A DNA stretch of 64,000 nt, taken from the NCBI GenBank assembly GCA_052034625.1, contig JBPOII010000002.1, positions 124,001 to 188,000 of the forward strand, read 5' to 3'. This document shows positions 54,658 through 61,900 of the stretch, piece after piece. A program made the translations under genes and the position numbers. Origin of the DNA: JAVBLP01 sp052034625. GTDB lineage: Bacteria > Elusimicrobiota > Endomicrobiia > Endomicrobiales > Endomicrobiaceae. The stretch's first letter is position 1, and each line of letters begins with the position of its first letter. Below the pieces are notes generated by a model that saw nothing but the letters and a program-made list of their open reading frames with translations, had not been told where the DNA came from and did no database searches.

Positions 54658-54891
54658 TTATTTCTTTTTCTTAGGAGCTGCTTTCTTTTTTACAACTTTC
54701 TTTGCTGCTTTTTTCTTGGGTGCTGCTTTCTTCGCTGCAACTTTTTTCTTAGGAGCTGCTTTCTTTTTTACAACTTTCTTTGCTGCTTTTTTCTTGGGTG
54801 CCGCTTTCTTCGCTACAGCTTTTTTCTTAGGTGCCGCTTTTTTCGCCGCAACTTTTTTCTTAGGTGCTGCTTTCTTGCTTTTGCAAGCCAT
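54658..54891 (-). CDS. Histone H1-like Lys/Ala/Pro repeat protein
   Basis: This 77-residue, extremely basic protein is built of repeats of the kind KKAAPKKK and KKVVKKK (about seven units), like bacterial H1-type nucleoid proteins (Hc1-like, AlgP-like tails). It presumably binds DNA without a fixed fold. The repeat is visible at DNA level as blocks of near-identical sequence, so unit number may vary between strains. The ATG at 54891 is preferred because AAAGGAG lies 7 bases upstream; a longer frame starting at 54930 has no such site. Confidence 0.85.
   Translation of the reverse strand: MACKSKKAAPKKKVAAKKAAPKKKAVAKKAAPKKKAAKKVVKKKAAPKKKVAAKKAAPKKKAAKKVVKKKAAPKKKK
54660..54885 (-). repeat. 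In-gene tandem repeat encoding KKAAPKKK units
   Basis: Near-identical blocks of 24-60 bases recur along the gene, for example the same TTTCTTCTTAGGAGCTGC-type stretch at 54663 and 54743. Such arrays expand and contract by slippage. Confidence 0.8.
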
Positions 54892-54992
54892 TTTTAGGCT
54901 CCTTTTGCCTTTCGGCTTTATTCTCCGCAAGAGCGGGATATAAATTTCTATATAATTGTATTATATAATTGAAGTCGAAAAAAATCAACAAC

Positions 54993-55787
54993 TTATTTTA
55001 AATCAGCCGGAATTTCGCGCGGCGGAAGTTTAATGCTTTTCATTTCAAACACGCCGGAAACTATTGCTCCGATAAAATAAATAGACCATACATAAGTATA
55101 ATATTTTCCAAACACAACTGCTGCGCCAGCGACGATAAATGACATTGCAAAAATTATAAGGCTTGCTTCAAGGTATCTCCATTTTGTCGGAATTAAATTG
55201 TAAATATGTGCAAGCTGATACGAGTGTCTTCTGTGTCTTACATAGGCAGCGGCAAGAAGAAGAAAACCGACAGGAGAAACGAATTGGCAGATCAAATGTA
55301 TCATTACAAGCTGCATAACAGGTTCGCCGGAAGAAAACCAGACAGCATCATACATGTGTATAAAACCATAAGAATAAATAATTTTTGATTCCGTTACAGC
55401 AAGGCTGTTTATCAAAACAAAGATTATTCCCATAAGAGTTCCCATTGCATAAGCTGCAAATGTCGTCGATTTCGGTGCTCCGCTGGGTGTCGGGACCCAG
55501 TGAAATATAGCTGCAAGAATAGACGGTGCGATTACTGCCATCAGAAAAAATTGTCTTATAGAATTTATGATAAGCGGCATCGGGTGCGGACCTGCCAAAT
55601 TTTGTAAAGGGCGGGTAATGAAATAGATAGCAAACATTATAAAAGCTATCTCTATCTTTTTAAAACCAATTTCGCCGAACATTAAAGATCTCAGTTTGCT
55701 TGTTCTGCGCACTTCAAATGCCATTGCAAAATACATAAGCCCGGCGATGATGGGCAGAAAAAAAGTTACTATAAAATCCAAATACAT
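54993..55787 (-). CDS. Multi-pass membrane protein of unknown function
   Basis: This 264-residue protein has about seven or eight membrane segments. Distinct stretches are YFITRPLQNLAGPHPMPLII, FHWVPTPSGAPKSTTFAAYA and a late LIPTKWRYLEASLIIFAMSF. It ends with a short soluble tail. The family was not recognised; the pattern recalls 7TM-type sensory membrane domains, but no motif supports this. It lies between the unknown gene at 55799 (11 bp) and the Lys-rich gene, in the same direction. Confidence 0.65.
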   Translation of the reverse strand: MYLDFIVTFFLPIIAGLMYFAMAFEVRRTSKLRSLMFGEIGFKKIEIAFIMFAIYFITRPLQNLAGPHPMPLIINSIRQFFLMAVIAPSILAAIFHWVPTPSGAPKSTTFAAYAMGTLMGIIFVLINSLAVTESKIIYSYGFIHMYDAVWFSSGEPVMQLVMIHLICQFVSPVGFLLLAAAYVRHRRHSYQLAHIYNLIPTKWRYLEASLIIFAMSFIVAGAAVVFGKYYTYVWSIYFIGAIVSGVFEMKSIKLPPREIPADLK

Positions 55788-55798
55788 AATTATCTCCG

Positions 55799-56338
55799 TT
55801 AAAAATGAATATTATAATATTTAGTTGTCAGTTTGTTGTCTTTTAAATTTGACGGTTCGCTTACGAAAAAAACAGGATGTTGTCCTTTCTCATTATCCGT
55901 AACTTCGCAATGCACGGTGTTCTTAAGAATTGTGAAAAAGCTTAGTTTAGGATCATTGAATTTCATTTCAACAGCCAGAAGATCTTTTGCACAAAGAGCA
56001 CCGGCATTAAATTTTTTCAAAAAATCTGTTTTTTTTAGCAGTGAAATTATCAAATATAAATTTTTGAACTTTAAATTTAAAGGGTTCAATAAAATAATAT
56101 CTTCATTGTCTTCATGCCAGCTTAACCGTATTCCGGTTGTACGTTTCCCGACGCACATAAGTGCATGCGTTCCAAACTTCGGGTTTGAAGTGTAAATTCT
56201 GCTGACCGCACCTGTCTTTGTTCTTGTCTCTATCGCTTTCTTAGTAGGCTTGAGTGTTCTTATCAGCTTTTTCTCTTCAAGAATATCAAAAAGTTTCGTA
56301 GAGGCTTTTACCGGTTTTAATATTATCTCTTTTTTCAT
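55799..56338 (-). CDS. Unknown protein, translationally coupled to folD
   Basis: This 179-residue soluble protein has no recognised domain. It starts basic (MKKEIILKPVKASTKLFDIL) and is mixed alpha/beta, with ALMCVGKRTTGIRLSWHED in the middle. The start overlaps the folD stop as ATGA, so the two are coupled. No signal peptide or membrane helix is seen. Function unknown. Confidence 0.65.
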   Translation of the reverse strand: MKKEIILKPVKASTKLFDILEEKKLIRTLKPTKKAIETRTKTGAVSRIYTSNPKFGTHALMCVGKRTTGIRLSWHEDNEDIILLNPLNLKFKNLYLIISLLKKTDFLKKFNAGALCAKDLLAVEMKFNDPKLSFFTILKNTVHCEVTDNEKGQHPVFFVSEPSNLKDNKLTTKYYNIHF

Positions 56339-57201
56339 TTTCTGTTATTAAAAGCTTTAAGAGTATTTTCAAGAAGCATAGTTATAGTCATCGGTCCTAC
56401 GCCGCCGGGAACAGGTGTTATTGCGATATTCATATCTTTTACGCTGTCAAAGTCAACATCTCCGCAAAGTCCTTGCTCTGTTCTGTTTATGCCTACATCA
56501 ATAACTGTTGCACCGTCTTTTATAAAATCTTTATTAACAAATTTCGGTTTACCGATAGCGGCAACTACTATGTCGGCATTTTTGCATATAGTACTTAGAT
56601 TTTTTGTTCTCGAATGTGCCATGATAACGGTAGCATTATTTGCAAGCAAAAGCATTGAAAGAGGTTTTCCGACAAGATTCGATCTTCCTATAACGACTGC
56701 TGTTTTCCCTTCCATTTCAATACCTGAAACTTTAAGCATGTGTATCACGCCGAGAGGAGTGCATGAAACTAAAATATTCTTTTTAATTATTTCATCCCAA
56801 TTTTTTGAAAGATTTAAAAGACCGGCATTGAAAGGATGCAGTCCGTCAACATCTTTCAGCGGACTTATGGCATTGATGCAATCTTGTGCCATGCTATTAT
56901 CAGGAAGAGGCAGCTGTAAAAGTATTCCGTCAACTTCCGGATCATCATTGAGCTTTTTTATTAAAGTAATTATATCTTCTTTTGACGAATCAGCCGGCAT
57001 GCCGTGATGCATGGATTTAATCCCTGCATTTTCACAAGCTTTGATCTTTGATTTTATATATACCTGGCTTGCGGGATCTTCGCCAACAAGTATTGTAGCA
57101 AGTCCCGGGGTTTTTCCGGTCTCTTTTTTTATTTTTTCCGTCCTTTCTTTAATTTCCGCTCTTTTTTCATTAGAGATTTTTTTTCCGTCTATCAAGATCA
57201 T
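56335..57201 (-). CDS. folD: Methylenetetrahydrofolate dehydrogenase/cyclohydrolase
   Basis: This 288-residue bifunctional enzyme interconverts methylene-THF and formyl-THF. Motifs include VGEDPASQVYIKSKIKACE with the catalytic Lys, GILLQLPLPDN, PLKDVDGLHPFNAG and the NADP-binding GRSNLVGKPLSMLL, and PVPGGVGPMTITMLLENT near the end. All standard signatures are present. The ATG at 57201 has GAGGTG upstream; a TTG at 57213 overlapping the PilZ gene is less likely. It is followed by a coupled unknown gene. Confidence 0.96.
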   Translation of the reverse strand: MILIDGKKISNEKRAEIKERTEKIKKETGKTPGLATILVGEDPASQVYIKSKIKACENAGIKSMHHGMPADSSKEDIITLIKKLNDDPEVDGILLQLPLPDNSMAQDCINAISPLKDVDGLHPFNAGLLNLSKNWDEIIKKNILVSCTPLGVIHMLKVSGIEMEGKTAVVIGRSNLVGKPLSMLLLANNATVIMAHSRTKNLSTICKNADIVVAAIGKPKFVNKDFIKDGATVIDVGINRTEQGLCGDVDFDSVKDMNIAITPVPGGVGPMTITMLLENTLKAFNNRK

Positions 57202-57209
57202 TTTACACC

Positions 57210-57542
57210 TCAATATAAATTAAAATTTTTTAAAAGATATTTATTAAGATCATCAAATTTTTTTGTATCATTCTCGTTGTATTTTGCACCATAAAGTGTT
57301 CCGTACATTCCGGGAGAAGCGTGAACAATGTCCATATGTATGGGAATTTCTGTGTGATCAGGAGTTATAAAAGAAACAATAATTTGAGACCTTACCTTAA
57401 AAACACTTCTGGTTTCAAGTGCGACGCCGCCTTTGCTGATATTTGCAAGCAAGCATAATACGGGGGAAGATGTCGGATTATCTGTGCGGCAAGTTACATT
57501 TATAGCCGAAAATCTTCTTATATGCTTTCTTTTCTCTATCAT
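57210..57542 (-). CDS. PilZ-domain protein
   Basis: This 110-residue single-domain protein has the c-di-GMP-binding PilZ pattern: the N-terminal RKHIRRFSAINV supplies the RxxxR motif, and NISKGGVALET is the D/NxSxxG motif. It implies cyclic di-GMP signalling in this organism. It lies 8 bp before folD and is likely to be co-transcribed. The output partner is unknown. Confidence 0.88.
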   Translation of the reverse strand: MIEKRKHIRRFSAINVTCRTDNPTSSPVLCLLANISKGGVALETRSVFKVRSQIIVSFITPDHTEIPIHMDIVHASPGMYGTLYGAKYNENDTKKFDDLNKYLLKNFNLY

Positions 57543-57569
57543 TCTGCAATCCTTTAAATACGCGATAGC

Positions 57570-58628
57570 TTATATAACCCTTATATGATTTGAAAAGATC
57601 CAGGGTTTAAAAGAAAAAAACTTTATTTGAAATATTTCAATTCTATAAATGCCGGTTTCTTCTATTTCTTTTTCTATATTGTCAGAAACTCCGGAATGTA
57701 TTTCTTTTCCGTTTAAAATAATCTTTATTAAAGCCTTTTCAGGTATTTTAACATGCAAAACAGGGTTTTGGTCTTTTTTAAATGTTTCTCCGCTGTAAGC
57801 TGTTCTCAGACTGTCTGAAATATAAAATTCAAAACCTTTTGCATCATTCCATTTTTCTTGAGCTATATAAATACTTGAGTTTTTTATAGCATCAATTATC
57901 TGTCTTTTAGCCGCCTCATAATCTTTACTCAAATTTTCTTTTAGAAGTATATGAGTAGAGACTGTTCTAAAAGCAAAACTGAAAGGGAAGATCTTAAAAG
58001 TTGCACCGAAAACTTTTTTGTCGGTATTATGATTGTCTATTTCGCCGTATCCGGCGACAAGTTTCCCTTCTTTATTTTCAATATTGATCTTATCCCATCT
58101 TTCCAGAGTTTCTTTTTTCGGGCCTGATAAAATAAAAGCCGGGAAAAGAATTGCAAGAAAAGCTTTAAAATAAGAAGTAAGTTTTTCCTGCCAGTCTGTC
58201 ATAAGATCCCAAATGCTCATAGCATCAAAACCTGAAACACTCCAATCTTTCCACTCATAAGAGCGTATTCCGAAAAGCTGCGTTCCCGTATGATCGGGAT
58301 GAGCTATCATGCCGGCTGCATTTTGATTTTTTACCTCATCAATATAAGTTTGCGGATCTGCATCTTTTTCAGCAAAGATCGCATTATTAATACCGACTGC
58401 AAGATAATGATTATAAGCAGGGGAGATCTCTTCTCCTACAATTACAAGGAGATCGTCATGATATCCTTCATAACCTTCATCTTTAGCTTTTATATTGAAG
58501 TGATCGGTAATAATAATAAAATCCGCACCGGATTTCTGCGCGGACTTTATAATATCTTTTATATCTGTCGTACCGTCATGAGAGAAATCGGAGTGAATAT
58601 GTAAAAAACCTTTGTAGTCAAAATGCAT
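57570..58628 (-). CDS. PHP-domain metal-dependent phosphoesterase
   Basis: This 352-residue protein starts with the PHP domain: FLHIHSDFSHDGTTDIKDII (motif I His-x-His and Asp), FIIITDHFN (motif II) and later GMIAHPDHTG (motif III). Such domains hydrolyse phosphoesters with several metal ions. After about residue 265 a beta-rich C-terminal region (FYISDSLRTAYSGETF...) follows that I did not recognise. The gene is the first of the minus-strand run to the Lys-rich protein. The ATG at 58628 is preceded by AATAGGGTGA. Confidence 0.85.
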   Translation of the reverse strand: MHFDYKGFLHIHSDFSHDGTTDIKDIIKSAQKSGADFIIITDHFNIKAKDEGYEGYHDDLLVIVGEEISPAYNHYLAVGINNAIFAEKDADPQTYIDEVKNQNAAGMIAHPDHTGTQLFGIRSYEWKDWSVSGFDAMSIWDLMTDWQEKLTSYFKAFLAILFPAFILSGPKKETLERWDKINIENKEGKLVAGYGEIDNHNTDKKVFGATFKIFPFSFAFRTVSTHILLKENLSKDYEAAKRQIIDAIKNSSIYIAQEKWNDAKGFEFYISDSLRTAYSGETFKKDQNPVLHVKIPEKALIKIILNGKEIHSGVSDNIEKEIEETGIYRIEIFQIKFFSFKPWIFSNHIRVI

Positions 58629-58745
58629 TTTTCACCCTATTGAAGAAATTTTCTATAAGAAATTATATAAACTCTTGGCATAAAATGCAATTAAACTTAT
58701 ATATAAAAAGACGCTGTAAAAAGGAAAACCATCAATATAATTTGA

Positions 58746-58774
58746 TTGCAAGCCTTAAACTTATTTGTTATAAT
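58746..58774 (+). promoter_or_regulatory. Promoter for tRNA-Ser
   Basis: TTGCAA at 58746-58751 and TATAAT at 58769-58774 with a 17 bp spacer; the tRNA starts 18 bases later. Confidence 0.8.
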
Positions 58775-58791
58775 GCCTGCATATTGGCAAT

Positions 58792-58883
58792 GGAAGGGTC
58801 GCATAGCTGGTCTAGTGCGGTGGTTTGCTAAACCGCTGTACGGATGAAAGTCCGTACCGAGGGTTCGAATCCCTCCCCTTCCG
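58792..58883 (+). tRNA. tRNA-Ser (anticodon GCT)
   Basis: The 92-base sequence has acceptor GGAAGGG/CCCTTCC, anticodon stem GTGGT/ACCGC with loop TTGCTAA giving anticodon GCT (AGC/AGU codons), a long variable arm GTACGGATGAAAGTCCGTAC typical of serine tRNAs, and T arm GAGGGTTCGAATCCCTC. The CCA end is not encoded, unlike tRNA-Glu in this window. Confidence 0.97.
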
Positions 58884-58906
58884 TTTGTCAGTTTAAATAA
58901 AAATTC

Positions 58907-58937
58907 CAGCCGATGTGTTTAACACATCGGCTGTTTT
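58907..58937. terminator. Bidirectional terminator after tRNA-Ser
   Basis: A 13 bp stem (58907-58919 with 58921-58933) followed by TTTT; it also lies just beyond the stop of the minus-strand giant gene. Confidence 0.92.
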
Positions 58938-58961
58938 GTTTATATTGTTAAATACACAGTA

Positions 58962-61900
58962 TTAAGCGGCGGACAGTATTGCTTGTATACTTCTGACTTC
59001 AGTGCGGTTTGTAAAGACATCAGTGATCTTTATTTCATGTGCAGCAAGTGTAAGCAGTTTTAAGAGATCTGCTAAAGCCAAAGCCTTATCTTGAGGATTT
59101 GTTTCACTGTCGTTTACAACTCCAAAAAGTACATTTATATGTTCTCTCATGGGAAGAGTTCCTTCATTGTTTTTATTGTAGCCGAAGCCTTCTATATTTC
59201 TTCCGGCAAGTCTTTCTAAAGCTTTATAGTAAGGAATACCGTCTGAAGAAGTGTCAGCATCGGTAATTTCAATTCCTGCTTCAAAACATGCAAGTCTTGC
59301 TTCAAATAATGCCAATGCATGATTTTCAAAATCATCTCTGTTTATATATTCTTTTTTAACATGTATTTTAAATTCGACTGTTTCAAGAATACCTTGTATT
59401 ATTCCCTCAAACTGTCTTAAAGCTATCTGCCCGTTATTTTCATTTTTATAATTTACAAGAGTTTTCAGCAATGTGCCGCTTACTATAGGCGAATCGGCAA
59501 GTTTTGTATTGATAATTTTACCGGATAATGATTGATGATATACCATAGTATTAAGTGCATAATTTAGCACATCTTCAATATTCTCGCCTTTTCTTAAAGA
59601 TATAAGGATTTTATAGAGAGCATCAACTGAATTGTCATCAAAATAATAACCTTTTCCTATTGCATCTATTCTGCCTTTATTCAATGCTTCGCCTATTGTT
59701 GAAGCTATATTATTCCTAGCAAGTCTTGTCCTTAAAAATTCTATCGGATTAAAGCCTGTAGACGAGTTTTTAGAGATATCTATCAGCCAGCCCGGCATTA
59801 TAACGGTCTCGGCATTTTCAAATCTTTTTATGATATTTGCTATATCTGACGGAGCGATACTTTCATGAGATATGGAGTTTTTATCAATATAAAGTAATAC
59901 GGTAGAATTTTCAGGATGTATTCTTTTATCATTAATATTTGAAAGAGTAACATTTGTAATATCAATGCCTTTAAAATCAAAATCCGTTATTTTATTGCTT
60001 TCGTGAAGCTGAATGCCGATATAACCGTAACGGGTCAATCTGTTCAATGCCGTTTTAATTTCTTTGACAGTTCTTTCTACATTTTGGACGGCGGCGTGAT
60101 CGATCTTTTCAAATTGGGAAATTATGCCTTCAATTCCGGCAAAATCATTTTCATTGAACCAAACTCTTGAAGATGAAAGTTTAGATTGAAGAACTGCAAG
60201 ATCGTTTTCCATATCGGCATTTGTAAATTTATGCGTAAGCATAACCCTGATATTCTTATTAAAGCTTTGCCTTATTAATGATTTTAAAATCTCAGTATCT
60301 ATATCGCTTGAAATTACTATAGTATCAAAATTTTTGTCTGCGCTTTCCAAAACTCTGTTCTTTATTGATTCAAGATCTGTAAGTTCTTCGGCAAAAATAT
60401 AATCTATATTGACCGGTCCTTTTTTTGAAGCGTTTACCCGGTATTCTGTTTTTGCCGACTGCAGAGCGGATTCAACATTTTCAAATGCCGTTCTTTCCGG
60501 ATCTGCGGTAATAATGTTGCTGCCATAACGGACAGCAACGGCACCCGGCTTTTCTTTTTCTATTCTGTCTTCAAATATTACCCGTCTATCGCCGTCATTG
60601 CTTAAAGCGTCAAGAATATTTGCGGCATTTGCATTGCCTACAATGCCGGGGAAATATAAATTAATGCCGGAAGAAAGAGAAGTTTTTGCTATAGGAAATC
60701 CGAAAGAATTGTCATTTACAGGTTTTGCACTTATAAGTTCCATGTCAGCTGAGTTTGCAATTATCTCAACTTTAATACCTGCATCAGCTAATAAACTTGC
60801 TCTATTATGTATCTCTTCATCATAAATATCGACATTAATTACATACGGAATGTCTTTAAGTTTTTTTGCAAGATTAGCTGCAATTATCGGTTCGATAATA
60901 CCTTTAACTGCATTTTGTGATTTTTCTGCGATCGTTAAAAATGGTTTTACGATCGTCAATGTGGCAATAAATGTAATTGCCGATATCGCATTATGCATCA
61001 TATGCAGAGTAAAGTTCACAATCTTTCCCGGCAGAGTTGTACCGCCTACAGCTTTAGTAGCTCCGATGATAATGCCAAGCCCTTTTTCCATTGCCCATTT
61101 AGTGAATTTATTACCGTTTACATAAGATTTATGCTTTTCAAGAAAATCCTGTTGTGTAATTTTACCGCTTACTATCATCATCATTTCGTTCATTTCAGCT
61201 GCGGGTGCACCAAAAATTGAATAGACAGTGCGTAAAGCTGTTTTTAAAGGAGTAAGTTTAATGTTTTCTATAAAAGCCGGGAATGAAGCTGTCAGTGCCA
61301 GCTGAAAAGAGTCATTTTGCACTGCTTGTTCAAAGTAGACAATACCTTGTTTTATTCTACTTTCAATACTTCTTGGTTTGTACAATATTACCGACTCGCC
61401 CGGCATAATAAAATATTTGTTATTGTAAACTTCGGCTCCATTATTTGATATTTCAAGGTCGCTTGAGGAGGCATACACATACCATGGACCTTCGCCGGCT
61501 GATTCCGGAAGTACCCATTCCACAGGAGATTTTGACATATTCATCATAACGAAAGTATCGTCATCATATATACCTTCTTCCGTTAAGCGGTCTCCGGAAA
61601 TCATAAATCCAAAGAAATTTGAATATTCCCAGTCATAAGCATTCATTTCTCTTCCGTCAGGTTGAAGCCATTTTATATCCTTATCGCCATTATCGTTTAC
61701 AATTCTTCCCGAAAACGCTTCGCCCATAGAAGCATCAAGCGTAAGGTGTTGAGCACGGTATTTTGCCAGAGCATTCATATATTTAGCAAGAGGTGCTTCT
61801 TTGTCCCAGCGCATATTAAGATATTCATTACTCTGATTATAAGGATTATTGTTCCCGTGTTGTGTTCTTAAAAATTCGTCCCCCATTCCAAACATTATGG

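Noticed and set aside
54716..54943. Plus-strand frame opposite the Lys/Ala/Pro repeat gene
   Set aside because: It only reflects the antisense of the tandem repeat; the minus-strand frame has a Shine-Dalgarno and a sensible protein.
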